Below, one piece after another: positions 1-7,111 of a stretch of 12,441 nt of DNA; within the stretch, counting starts at the first letter, position 1; each line of letters begins with the position of its first letter. The position numbers and the translations under genes are program-made. This DNA is from an uncultured Xanthobacteraceae bacterium (GTDB lineage: Bacteria > Pseudomonadota > Alphaproteobacteria > Rhizobiales > Xanthobacteraceae), in the NCBI GenBank assembly GCA_955652195.1, contig CATPBC010000248.1, positions 1-12,441 of the forward strand, written 5' to 3'. A model generated the notes under the pieces. It saw only the letters and a program-made list of their open reading frames with translations, was not told the origin of the DNA and made no database searches.

Positions 1-1417
1 CGATCGAGGCATGGACACAATCGAATGGGCCGAGCCCGCTTTTCTCGACAAACATGGCAAAGCCGGCGCCGACCGCTTCGCCGGCAGCGCGCCGCCGCTT
101 GAGATCGTCGCGCAGCGCGCGCCAATTGACCGCCGTGAGCGCTTTGTCGAGCAGTCGGGCGTAATCGCCGGAATCGTAGGTCATATCGGTGCCCAGCGTG
201 TCGAGATGGCGCGCATAGGGCATTTCCGTCGCCGCAATCAGATTGCGCCGACGCACCTCGACGCGATCGAGGCCGAGCTGTGCCGCGATCGCATCCATCA
301 GCCGCTCGCGCACGAACGTGCTCTCAAAGCGTCCGGGCGCACGATAGGTGCCGCATGGCGTCTTGTTGGTCAGGCGAATGCGCCCGATCATGCTATAGGC
401 GCCGACGCGGTAGGGGCCGAGCACCATGGTGGCGGCAAGGTCGGGTACCGTCGCCGCGTGGGTGCGCACATAGGCGCCCTGATCGTGAAAAAACTCGCCG
501 TCGACGGCGAGCAGCCGGCCGGTTTGATCGACTGCGGCCCGGACACGATAATGCTGTTCGCGGGAATGATTGGTCGCGATCAGGTGTTCGCGCCGATCCT
601 CGATCCATTTCACCGGACGGCGCAGCCGCAATGCGCCGAGACAGGCGAGCACGTCCTCCGGATAGAGTTCGCCGCGCACGCCGAAGCCGCCGCCGGTATG
701 GCCTTCATGCAGATGCACGGAAGAAGCGGGGCGGCCGAGCATGCGGGCGAGCGCGTCGCGATTCCAATGCGGCACCTTGGCGGCGCCGTACAATTCGAGC
801 ACATCGCGCCCGTGATCGTACGAGGCGATGGCGCCGCGCGTTTCCAGCGGCACCCCCGAGTGCCGCCCAATCTTAAGTTCAAGCGTCACGCTCGAATGAG
901 CCGCGGCGAATGCCGCCACCACGTCGCCATAGCCTTTGCGGACGACAGCCGCCTCGGTGGAATGGCCGGCGGAAAATTCGACCGGCGGCGTATCGGCGCT
1001 CATGACTTCCGGCAACTCTTCGATTTCGGCCGCGACCAGGTCGGCGGCGTCTTCGGCGCCGTAGGGATCCGTCGCAAAGACAACCGCCAGAGGCTCGCCG
1101 ACATAGCGAACATGATCTTTGGCAAGGATCGGTTGCCGGTACGGCTCAAGGCCTTCAATCCGCGTCAGGCGGAAATCGATCGGCGGGATATCGGCGACGT
1201 CCGCTGCCGTCCAAACAGCGATGACGCCTGGGGCCGCGCGCCCTTTGGCGATATCGATTGCAACAATGCGGCCGTGGGCGTGCGTCGAGCGGACCACGCG
1301 CATGTGCAGCTGATGCGTGAACGAAACATCTGCCGCAAAACGCCCCTGGCCCATGACCAGAGGGCGGTCCTCAAGCCGCAGGACCGAGCGGCCGACGAAA
1401 GGTCCGTCGCCGGTCAT
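1..1417 (-). CDS. Xanthine dehydrogenase / CoxL-family molybdopterin-binding subunit, C-terminus cut by window edge
   Basis: This is the large subunit of a molybdenum hydroxylase of the xanthine dehydrogenase, aldehyde oxidase and aerobic CO dehydrogenase superfamily. Such enzymes hydroxylate N-heterocycles, aldehydes or CO at a molybdopterin-cytosine dinucleotide centre. The first 472 residues are present and the frame is open at base 1; family members are usually about 750-800 residues. The N-terminus has the family pattern RLEDRPLVMGQGRFAADV (13-31), then the hammerhead domain (about 16-130, YVGEPLAVV at 105-113). The first molybdopterin domain follows with the glycine-rich GHTGGGFG (239-246) and CGTYRAPGRFE (355-365) at the active-site loop. 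That loop is not the AYRCSFR of true form I CO dehydrogenase, so CO oxidation is unlikely. The catalytic Glu lies beyond the window. The ATG is preceded by a weak GAGGG and sits 28 bases after the histidine phosphatase stop, so co-transcription is likely. The FeS and FAD subunits are not visible. Substrate unknown. Confidence 0.93.
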   Translation of the reverse strand, partial: MTGDGPFVGRSVLRLEDRPLVMGQGRFAADVSFTHQLHMRVVRSTHAHGRIVAIDIAKGRAAPGVIAVWTAADVADIPPIDFRLTRIEGLEPYRQPILAKDHVRYVGEPLAVVFATDPYGAEDAADLVAAEIEELPEVMSADTPPVEFSAGHSTEAAVVRKGYGDVVAAFAAAHSSVTLELKIGRHSGVPLETRGAIASYDHGRDVLELYGAAKVPHWNRDALARMLGRPASSVHLHEGHTGGGFGVRGELYPEDVLACLGALRLRRPVKWIEDRREHLIATNHSREQHYRVRAAVDQTGRLLAVDGEFFHDQGAYVRTHAATVPDLAATMVLGPYRVGAYSMIGRIRLTNKTPCGTYRAPGRFESTFVRERLMDAIAAQLGLDRVEVRRRNLIAATEMPYARHLDTLGTDMTYDSGDYARLLDKALTAVNWRALRDDLKRRRAAGEAVGAGFAMFVEKSGLGPFDCVHASI

Positions 1418-1445
1418 GCCGCCTAGCCCTCGTTGTGCGACGGCG

Positions 1446-2078
1446 TCATTGCCGGCCGTGCTCGGTAACCGCTTCGAGGTATTGCGTTTCGTTGATGCGC
1501 CGTACGCAAACGCTGCTTCCGGTGACATCGATTTCGTTGATGCAGCAAGGATCCTGCGCCACACGCCAGTAAGCGGAAAGCGGCTGATCTAGAAGTTCGA
1601 GCAGCAAGGCGCGATTGACGCTGTCATGGCCGACCAGCACGATGGTTTCGTCAGGATGGCGCGCGAGCACCATGCGCAACGCATTGGCCGTACGCGCCAC
1701 GAGATCCTGCAGCGACTCGCCGTTCGGGAAACGAACGAGATGCGGGCTCGCGAACCAGGCGGCAAAAAGCATCGGGTCCTGCGCTTTGGCGTCAGCAAGA
1801 GTTTTGAACTGCCAGCTGCCGTAATCGATATCGTTGAGGTCCTCGCAGGTTTTCGCCGCAACCCCAGTGGCGCGCGCGATCGCGGTCGCGGTGGCAATGC
1901 AGCGGCTCATCGGACTGGTATAGATGTGTGTAGGCCGCCAAGCTGCGGCGATGCGCTGCGCCAACGCTGTCGCCTCGGCGGTTCCGCGTTGGGTCAATTG
2001 CAGCGGCTCGCGCCCGCGGAACCGCTCGGGGTTGATGCCTTCGACATGACCGTGCCGGGTCAAGATGATTTTGGTCAT
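1446..2078 (-). CDS. Histidine phosphatase family protein (phosphoglycerate mutase-like)
   Basis: This is a 210-residue cytosolic phosphatase or mutase of the branch-1 histidine phosphatase superfamily, which works through a phosphohistidine intermediate. The RHG signature is at residues 8-10 (H9 nucleophile), TSPMSR at 54-59 gives the second phosphate-binding Arg, PNGES is at 118-122, and VGHDS (149-153) gives the second catalytic His, H151. The position normally held by the acid Glu (consensus L-R-E-I-D-F-G) reads LNDIDYG at 81-87, so Asp83 replaces Glu. I start at ATG 2078, which puts RHG at the usual distance from the N-terminus. A GTG seven codons upstream (2099) is in frame but no better supported; neither has a strong ribosome site. 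It lies between the amidohydrolase (52-base gap) and the molybdenum hydroxylase, all on one strand. Substrate cannot be predicted. Confidence 0.9.
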   Translation of the reverse strand: MTKIILTRHGHVEGINPERFRGREPLQLTQRGTAEATALAQRIAAAWRPTHIYTSPMSRCIATATAIARATGVAAKTCEDLNDIDYGSWQFKTLADAKAQDPMLFAAWFASPHLVRFPNGESLQDLVARTANALRMVLARHPDETIVLVGHDSVNRALLLELLDQPLSAYWRVAQDPCCINEIDVTGSSVCVRRINETQYLEAVTEHGRQ

Positions 2079-2130
2079 CTTCGTGTTTAAGATTTGCACC
2101 CAAGGCGTGCGTCTTCACCAAGCGGTGGCA

Positions 2131-2955
2131 TTATTTCCACCCAAGCCGCTCCACGATAGCGCGGCCCATGATCCACTCTTTGTCCTCGTCCGATAGGAAA
2201 TCGAGGGTCTCGGTGAAATGCGTGATGCGCTGCCGGTAGGTGGCTTTGCGATAGGAGTTGGTGAGATCCGTTCCCCAATGGCAACGGCGCGGGCCGAAAG
2301 CATCGAACAGCCGCCGGATATGCTCGACCATGTCGCGAAACGGATATGACTCCGAGGAATAAAATGGCGTGGTCGACAGCTTCACCGAAACGTTCGGATA
2401 TTTGGCGAGCGCGGCGGTTTCCTTGACCCCGTCGCTCAGCTTGCCTTGCTTCACCATTTCGCCGGTGATGCCGAGATGATCGGCAATCATGGTTAGCTGC
2501 GGATGCCGCTCCGCGACGCGGGCGAAATGCACCATCGGCGCGCCGTAGAACATCACCGGCAGACGATATTTTTCCGCAAGAGGCCAGAACCAATCGACGC
2601 TGCCGTCGCTCAGCCAGCTCCATTGCGGCGGATGAAAGGTCAGCCTGATGCCGAGCATTCCCGACTGTTTCTTCCAATCCGGCAACACCTTTGCGGTATT
2701 TGGATCGTTGACTGGAATGCGCCCCATGACGGCAAAGCGCGCCGGGTATCGGCGCACCGCTTCGAGCGCATAATCGTTGCGATCGCCTTCCCAGGATGGC
2801 GGGACGATGACGGCGCGGTCCACGCCGGCTTCGTCCATCATCGGCACGAGTTGTTCGATCAAAAATGGCTCGGGAAGCTGGGCTACGCGGTTCGGCAGCC
2901 ACGGGCGGTCCGGCGTATTGGCTTTCCACAAATGGACTTGCGCGTCGACAATCAT
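2131..2955 (-). CDS. Amidohydrolase-family TIM-barrel hydrolase (amidohydrolase 2 type)
   Basis: This is a 274-residue metal-dependent hydrolase or decarboxylase of the amidohydrolase_2 superfamily, related to the 2-pyrone-4,6-dicarboxylate lactonase and decarboxylase branch. The barrel starts immediately with MIVDAQVHLW (1-10), whose D4 and H8 match the strand-1 metal motif. IADHLG (157-162) carries a conserved His in the position of strand 6, and CHWGTDLTNS (225-234) carries the strand-8 catalytic Asp, D230. Length and motif order fit the family. ATG 2955 is preceded by a very strong GGGGAGGA six bases upstream. An in-frame extension of 18 codons exists but contradicts that ribosome site and the usual N-terminus. 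The gene lies 74 bases after the MFS transporter and 52 before the phosphatase, which suggests one catabolic operon. Exact substrate unknown; a cyclic ester, amide or aromatic acid is plausible. Confidence 0.9.
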   Translation of the reverse strand: MIVDAQVHLWKANTPDRPWLPNRVAQLPEPFLIEQLVPMMDEAGVDRAVIVPPSWEGDRNDYALEAVRRYPARFAVMGRIPVNDPNTAKVLPDWKKQSGMLGIRLTFHPPQWSWLSDGSVDWFWPLAEKYRLPVMFYGAPMVHFARVAERHPQLTMIADHLGITGEMVKQGKLSDGVKETAALAKYPNVSVKLSTTPFYSSESYPFRDMVEHIRRLFDAFGPRRCHWGTDLTNSYRKATYRQRITHFTETLDFLSDEDKEWIMGRAIVERLGWK

Positions 2956-3029
2956 TGCGTTCCTCCCCAATTTTTCAGCAAATTTGCCGCGCGCGGGTAC
3001 GCGCCGCAATGGTATCGATTACATTTCCA

Positions 3030-4637
3030 TCACAGCCGCCGTAGCGGCAGTGACCATGCGAGCACGGTGCCGATGCCGGTGAAAGCAGCGATAGTGAGAA
3101 ACGCGGCGCGGAACGCGTCACCGATTTCGGCGTGAATACTGGCTTGCCGGGCTGGCGCCAGGCTCGCAATGACATCCGGCCCCTGTTCGATGATGCTGCC
3201 GAACAAAGTCGCGGTGCTGCGATCGCCGGCCATGAGAATCGAAAACAGGATCGTGGCAACCGAGGCCGTACCAACGGCGGCGCCAACCGATCGCGAAAAT
3301 TGGACCATGGCCGCTCCGGTGCCGAGAAGCCGTGGTCCCGAAACGGCTTGCACCGTCACTTGCACGACGCCCATGACGGTACCCATGAACAAGGCGATTA
3401 CGCAGAAGGACCAGGCGAGCTCCGCGGGAGTAAGATGCGGCGCCCCAAAGGCAATCGCAACAAGCCCGACGGTCGCCGCCATCAATCCGTAAGTGGGAAA
3501 CACTGCCGTCCAGCCGGTCCGGGTCACCATCTGCCCGGTGAACATCGAGCCGATGCCGATGCCGGCGGTTAGCGGCAACAGCACCAATCCGGTCTCCGCG
3601 GGTGATGCGCCGCGCACCGCCCGCAGATAAATCGGCAGGAATGTGATCAGCGAAACCAGAGCTGCGCCGTGGCACGCCGCCATCGCGTCGGCCCGCCAGA
3701 TCGACGGCTGTCGGAATAAACGCGGCGGAATAAGCGGCGAAGTGGTGATCGTTTCCTGCCAAGCCAACAGGCCGAGCGCGACCAAGCCAAACACCAAAAG
3801 CCCGAGCGCGAAGGGCAGGGTGCCTAGCTCCATGCGCTGCAGCTGTTCGAGTGCCAATATGACCGGCCCCACGAAGAAGATGAACAGCACCAGGCCGGGC
3901 GAATCGAAAGTGGTGCGGCGGCGGTCGCCCTCGCGTGGCGGGATGCGAAACACGAACAAAAAGGCGAGCAGCCCGAGCGGAATGTTAATCAAAAAGATCG
4001 ACTGCCAGCCGAACGCTTGGGTCAGATAACCGCCGGCTACCGGGCCAAATGTATTCGAGCTCACTGCTACGCCGGCGAGATAGCCTTGATAGCGGCCACG
4101 CTCGCGCGGCGGTATCGCCTCGCCGATCAGCGCTTGCGACAGCGTCATCAGTCCGCCGCCGCCGAAACCCTGAATTACGCGAAAGGCGGTGAGGACTTCG
4201 ATGCTCGGCGCTAAGGCGCACAGCACCGATCCCGCCATGAATATTCCGAGCGCCACGAACATCATCAAGCGGCGGCCGAAGGTGTCGCCGAGCCGGCCAT
4301 AGACCGGAGCCGCAATGGTATTGGCGATCAGATACGAGACGACGACCCAGGAGGCGCGCTCGATTTCCCCTAAATCGGACGCAATTGCCGGAAGCGCCGT
4401 AGCCACGATCGTCTGATCAGCCACGGCGAGAAACATCGGCAGCATGATGGGAGGAAAAACGGTGAGAAATTGCGAGCCGGCGCCCGAGCTCGCTGGGGTC
4501 GCTGTCGCACCGGCATCATGCGAATGTGCCGCGCCAACGCTGATGACGTCTGGCGCTGCGGTGGCTGGTGCGGTCGGATCGGGACGCTTCGGGGCGAGGC
4601 GGTCGGCGGCCTGCGGCGGGTCCAAAGATTCATTCAT
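3030..4637 (-). CDS. MFS transporter, DHA2 family (14-helix, EmrB-like)
   Basis: This is a 535-residue inner-membrane proton-driven exporter of the DHA2 drug:H+ antiporter type. Residues 1-55 form an unusual Ala/Pro-rich, probably disordered cytosolic leader. The first helix follows with ADQTIVATALPAI (73-85), the DHA2 motif D1. Motif A is GRLGDTFGRRL (114-124). The antiporter motif C region is GVAVSSNTFGPVAGGYL (189-205). Repeated hydrophobic segments continue to the C-terminus and fit 14 helices. I start at ATG 4637 because the GTG further upstream (4691) would only add more low-complexity leader. No clear Shine-Dalgarno sequence is seen. It is the first gene of the same-strand group with the amidohydrolase, phosphatase and molybdenum hydroxylase, so it may export or take up a compound of that pathway. 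No regulator or membrane-fusion partner lies next to it. Confidence 0.93.
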   Translation of the reverse strand: MNESLDPPQAADRLAPKRPDPTAPATAAPDVISVGAAHSHDAGATATPASSGAGSQFLTVFPPIMLPMFLAVADQTIVATALPAIASDLGEIERASWVVVSYLIANTIAAPVYGRLGDTFGRRLMMFVALGIFMAGSVLCALAPSIEVLTAFRVIQGFGGGGLMTLSQALIGEAIPPRERGRYQGYLAGVAVSSNTFGPVAGGYLTQAFGWQSIFLINIPLGLLAFLFVFRIPPREGDRRRTTFDSPGLVLFIFFVGPVILALEQLQRMELGTLPFALGLLVFGLVALGLLAWQETITTSPLIPPRLFRQPSIWRADAMAACHGAALVSLITFLPIYLRAVRGASPAETGLVLLPLTAGIGIGSMFTGQMVTRTGWTAVFPTYGLMAATVGLVAIAFGAPHLTPAELAWSFCVIALFMGTVMGVVQVTVQAVSGPRLLGTGAAMVQFSRSVGAAVGTASVATILFSILMAGDRSTATLFGSIIEQGPDVIASLAPARQASIHAEIGDAFRAAFLTIAAFTGIGTVLAWSLPLRRL

Positions 4638-4790
4638 TGCATAGCGCCGGTCGCCAAAGAATAAGGCAAAATCCAGGGTCGGGCGGGGCACCGCCCGTTA
4701 ATGGCTGTGATGGCAATTTCCCATGGCTGGTGGCCGAAAGTCACGCTGCAATTGCTTTCGCCCCAGCTCCGCGGCCATGCTGAGCTGAGG

Positions 4791-4817
4791 GGCCTCGCCG
4801 CAGCAATAGGCGAGGCC
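4791..4817. repeat. 9-bp perfect inverted repeat upstream of the MFS gene
   Basis: GGCCTCGCC (4791-4799) pairs with GGCGAGGCC (4809-4817) across a 9-base loop. No T-run follows on either strand, so it is not a standard intrinsic terminator. It may be a leader hairpin or a regulator site for the MFS gene. Short GC-rich repeats also arise by chance in this genome. Confidence 0.45.
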
Positions 4818-4863
4818 GGCTGGGCAAAGAGCCGGACGCCGTACGAGCGTTTTTAATTCGCGG

Positions 4864-4895
4864 CAAAAGGGCCGGCCGCCCTGAAGCGGCCGGGC
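4864..4895 (-). terminator. Probable intrinsic terminator of the 137-residue gene
   Basis: CCGGCCGC (4872-4879) and GCGGCCGG (4886-4893) form an 8-bp all-GC stem with a 6-base loop. Reading the minus strand, a short TTTT (4868-4865) follows. It lies about 50 bases past the stop of the 137-residue gene and would insulate the downstream MFS gene from it. The T-tract is short, so strength is uncertain. Confidence 0.55.
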
Positions 4896-4944
4896 TTCTT
4901 GGTGGCGGTGACGCGCTCGGCTGCGTTCAGCCGACAAAAACGGC

Positions 4945-5358
4945 TCAGCCGACGAAACTGACGCGTTCCTGTTCCCGCGCCTCTTGCGCGCTGGTGGGTT
5001 GCGCGGGCAGTTGCAGAACCGTCGCTTGCTGGCCTTCACACAACAGCGTCAACAGCACAATTCGCCCGTCGGGAAATTCGAGGGCGTCGTGATGGGCCGC
5101 CATCTTGTCCTTGTTGACCTGGCGAAAGATGGCCGTCTCGTGATGGATGGTCTTGGTCTTCCAGCCGAGCAAGCCGGCCGGCAGGCACGCTACCTCGCTC
5201 GCAAAAGCAAGCTCCGTTCCCGGGCGGATGCATACCGCCAATCCAGGATCGTCCGACGCCGAGAACCCGCGGGTTCCGGTGCCGAAATCACGCGTCACGA
5301 GTCTGTCGCCCACTTTTGCGGGCCGAGACCGCACGCTTTGGAGGCTAAAGTCACACAT
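4945..5358 (-). CDS. Conserved hypothetical protein, 137 residues, MCDFSL N-terminus
   Basis: The function of this soluble 137-residue protein is not known. It resembles, from memory, a family of proteobacterial proteins that begin Met-Cys-Asp and share a VGD-x-L-V region (16-21), a GTGTRGFSA loop (26-34), an AHHDALEFPDG block (88-98) and a C-terminal LCEGQQATVLQLPAQP stretch (106-121). Here all four are intact and in order. It has no signal peptide or membrane segment. Cys2, which becomes N-terminal if Met1 is removed, is the most striking residue; H89, H90 and D91 could bind a metal, but that is speculation. The start at ATG 5358 is fixed by AAGGA seven bases upstream; an extension of 14 codons is possible but ignores that site. 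It is probably monocistronic, with a hairpin terminator after it. Confidence 0.85.
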   Translation of the reverse strand: MCDFSLQSVRSRPAKVGDRLVTRDFGTGTRGFSASDDPGLAVCIRPGTELAFASEVACLPAGLLGWKTKTIHHETAIFRQVNKDKMAAHHDALEFPDGRIVLLTLLCEGQQATVLQLPAQPTSAQEAREQERVSFVG

Positions 5359-5668
5359 TGGCGAGTCCTTTCTTCCCAGTCTTGCGCTACTCCGCCCCAC
5401 AGCCGTACCGATAACGAGTCAAAGCAAAAATGGTGCCGCGGTCTGAGCATCGAAAGACATTTCAGCGCATACGCGCGCCGGAGGAATGCGATCGGTGAAA
5501 ATCGGCGGTGTTTGGCGCTCGACGCGCCGCTCTGCTAACTCCTCACCGCGCGTTCGATCCCTGATGTCGCCCGTGAGTCGCCCGGTTCGCGCCGCAATTT
5601 TCGGCAGCTTGCCTGCCTTGCGGGCGATACGACCACGCGCAAGTGCGCTGCGGCGCAACCGTTTCGTC
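5359..5668. other. Non-coding gap between the second cupredoxin and the 137-residue gene
   Basis: These 310 bases hold no supported gene. A minus-strand open frame runs through most of it (to 5419) but is rich in Arg and Ala, overlaps the end of the cupredoxin gene out of frame, and has no ribosome site. A TTGACT on the minus strand near 5425 could be a -35 for the 137-residue gene, but no fitting -10 is seen. No terminator hairpin was found after the cupredoxin. Confidence 0.5.
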
Positions 5669-6052
5669 TCAACGCACGGTGATTCCGCCCACCATGCCGT
5701 CCCAATCGTGGTCGCCGCAGCGCAGATCGTAAGAGCCGGGCGCACCGGGCGTCAAAAAGACATCTTTGCTCTCGCCGGGCTGCACCACGACTTCGCTGCG
5801 CTCGCGATTGAGCGTTTCCGGATTGTCGAGCTTGGCTGCGGCGAAAAACACCGGGGCGGTGAACTCGTGCGTCTCCTTGCCACGGTTTTCCAGATGCAAG
5901 CGGTAATGGACGCCGTGCTCGAATGTCACATGATCCGGCAAGAAGCGGTAGTCGATCATGGTCACGTCAATCCTGACCGGTTCGGGCGCTGCGGCGCAGC
6001 AGGACATTGCAAGAATTATCAGCGCGCCGCATCTAAGCGTATTTCCAATCAT
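5669..6052 (-). CDS. Periplasmic cupredoxin-domain protein (second cupredoxin)
   Basis: This is a 127-residue exported blue-copper-type protein, likely a periplasmic electron carrier or copper binder. Residues 1-22 are a signal peptide ending CCAAA; two Cys (C18, C19) precede the Ala run but do not form a good lipobox, so signal peptidase I cleavage is favoured. The rest is a cupredoxin beta-sandwich. All four type-1 copper ligands can be assigned: H62 in THEF, then C112, H115 and M120 in the C-terminal loop CGDHDWDGM. The Cys-x2-His-x4-Met spacing differs from the other cupredoxin in this window. A GAGGG ten bases before ATG 6052 supports the start. It lies 264 bases downstream of the anti-sigma gene on the same strand and could have its own promoter; no GGGAATAA motif precedes it in its own orientation. 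Confidence 0.88.
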   Translation of the reverse strand: MIGNTLRCGALIILAMSCCAAAPEPVRIDVTMIDYRFLPDHVTFEHGVHYRLHLENRGKETHEFTAPVFFAAAKLDNPETLNRERSEVVVQPGESKDVFLTPGAPGSYDLRCGDHDWDGMVGGITVR

Positions 6053-6090
6053 GTTGTTTGGTCCCTCAAGTCGCCGGTGAGAAAATCCAT

Positions 6091-6107
6091 TTGACTAAAA
6101 CCGTCAA
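6091..6107. promoter_or_regulatory. Possible operator: TTGAC-N7-GTCAA inverted repeat
   Basis: TTGAC (6091-6095) and GTCAA (6103-6107) are perfect 5-base arms with a 7-base spacer, centred about 45 bases before the second cupredoxin start. Size and position would suit a dimeric repressor or activator. On the minus strand the right arm also reads as a -35-like TTGACG. Five-base arms can occur by chance. Confidence 0.25.
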
Positions 6108-6295
6108 TCCGTTTTGTCTTCTGTTTGATCGAATGCCGGCGTCGCCGGCCGGGCTGGAGAATCAAGGCGCTCGGAATCGGGGCGGCGCTCGTTGTCGACG
6201 CGTAGATCCATTATCGATGCTAAACGTTTGACAGGCCAAATAGGTTGCCGTGCGGCAGGCGATGCCGCGCCGGATCGGCGACTGCGTGTTTAGCC

Positions 6296-6303
6296 GGGAA
6301 TAA
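6296..6303 (+). promoter_or_regulatory. GGGAATAA motif antisense to the anti-sigma gene
   Basis: This is an exact copy of the ECF -35-like 8-mer found 5' of five genes in this window, on the plus strand 13 bases beyond the anti-sigma stop. Unlike the other five, it has no ATC or GTC at the 15- or 16-base spacing. If active it would start a transcript antisense to the anti-sigma gene; it may equally be a decayed or chance copy. Confidence 0.3.
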
Positions 6304-6316
6304 ACAGCGAGGCCAG

Positions 6317-7111
6317 TCAGGAAGCGCCGGACGGTCGCCGCAACGCGCTTGCGATCTTTTGGACGAATTCGTCCAACTCTTCGCCTGCAAGATCGCTGAC
6401 CACCCACAGATCAAGTCCGTCTTGCGACCAATGCCGGATATTATAACCCTGGATGCTCTCGGACGCGGTATGGGCTCGCCTGGCGCCCAAATGCTGGGCG
6501 ACGAACAAATTGATCACGTGTTTACGGCGCTGGTAGACGATAGCCGCGACCGGCTCACTATCGATGTAATCAAGACGGCCGCCGAGAAGCGTGAAGCTCT
6601 CCGCGGTTAGATCGACGACCGGCGGCGCCACATCGACCCGGCCGTTGAACCACGGCTTGACGGTATGCTGGTCGCTGGTTGCCACGTCCATCAAATGACC
6701 GGCCTGCAGCGACCGGACATGCGCGGAAACGACTTCGTCGGCGATCGTCTGCTCCTGATTGTTGCGGATGACCGTAAGCACGAGGCTCGCCGCAACCGCT
6801 GCAGAAAGCGCGGAGCCCACTGCAAATCCGCCGAAGAACGACCGCCGCGTCGGTTTAAAAAAGTCACGCATCGAGATCACGCGCGACCTCGGGACCGCCA
6901 ATGCCGTCTCAATGCGCGTGCGCAAATGGGCCGGCGCGGTCTCTTTCAATGCGGCGCCGCTCATGGCCTCGCGCATGGTGCGAAATGAGGCCAGCTTCTC
7001 CGCGCAGGCCGAACAGGTCGCGGTATGCGCCTCCAATTCGCGGGCGTGCCCGGCATCGAGCTCGCCGTCGATAAGCGCGTGGAGCAGAACTTCGAATTCG
7101 GCGCAATTCAT
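6317..7111 (-). CDS. Membrane anti-sigma factor with zinc-finger (zf-HC2) domain
   Basis: This 264-residue inner-membrane protein should bind and silence the ECF sigma factor encoded just before it. The cytosolic N-terminus has the zinc anti-sigma pattern: C3, then H29-x3-C33-x2-C36, in a helical domain to about residue 50. A basic stretch (PTRRSF) leads into one hydrophobic segment, about 88-112. The C-terminal ~150 residues are probably periplasmic and contain the family features PVAAIVYQRRKHVINLF and HWSQDGLDLWVVSDL. The periplasmic part presumably senses the inducing signal. Start ATG 7111 overlaps the sigma stop as ATGA, so translation is coupled and stoichiometry fixed. A longer in-frame extension runs back inside the sigma gene and is rejected. 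The periplasmic Tyr/Arg/His-rich region could sense redox or metal, but nothing proves this. Confidence 0.93.
   Translation of the reverse strand: MNCAEFEVLLHALIDGELDAGHARELEAHTATCSACAEKLASFRTMREAMSGAALKETAPAHLRTRIETALAVPRSRVISMRDFFKPTRRSFFGGFAVGSALSAAVAASLVLTVIRNNQEQTIADEVVSAHVRSLQAGHLMDVATSDQHTVKPWFNGRVDVAPPVVDLTAESFTLLGGRLDYIDSEPVAAIVYQRRKHVINLFVAQHLGARRAHTASESIQGYNIRHWSQDGLDLWVVSDLAGEELDEFVQKIASALRRPSGAS

Larger units (their letters stand above)
4638..4944. other. Non-coding gap between the MFS gene and the 137-residue gene
   Basis: These 307 bases contain no convincing gene; open frames here have neither family resemblance nor ribosome sites. The right end holds the probable terminator of the 137-residue gene and the centre holds a 9-bp inverted repeat, both listed separately. 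The left end must contain the MFS promoter, but I see no clear -35/-10 pair. Confidence 0.6.
6053..6316. other. Non-coding gap between the anti-sigma gene and the second cupredoxin
   Basis: No gene is supported here. It contains an inverted repeat TTGAC-N7-GTCAA (6091-6107), a short hairpin GCCGGC-GTC-GCCGGC (6135-6149) and, at the right end, a plus-strand GGGAATAA. The hairpin has no T-run after it. The cupredoxin promoter should be in this gap; on the minus strand TTGACG (6107-6102) could be a -35, but the -10 is poor. Confidence 0.5.

Noticed and set aside
1..1417. Calling the molybdenum hydroxylase a carbon monoxide dehydrogenase (coxL)
   Set aside because: The form I active-site motif AYRCSFR is absent; the loop reads TYRAPGRFE.
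11..1426. A 471-codon plus-strand open frame opposite the molybdenum hydroxylase
   Set aside because: The minus strand reads an unmistakable xanthine dehydrogenase-family protein; the plus frame has no family features and is a GC-skew shadow.
2087..2929. Long minus-strand frame overlapping the amidohydrolase in another register
   Set aside because: It is a shadow; the true frame has all amidohydrolase motifs and a strong ribosome site.
3661..3745. Two GGAATAA words inside the MFS gene
   Set aside because: Both lack the third G (CGGAATAA), lie within coding sequence, and are explained by the codons there.
5419..5745. 108-codon minus-strand frame overlapping the 3' end of the second cupredoxin
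   Set aside because: Out-of-frame overlap, Arg/Ala-rich, no ribosome site.
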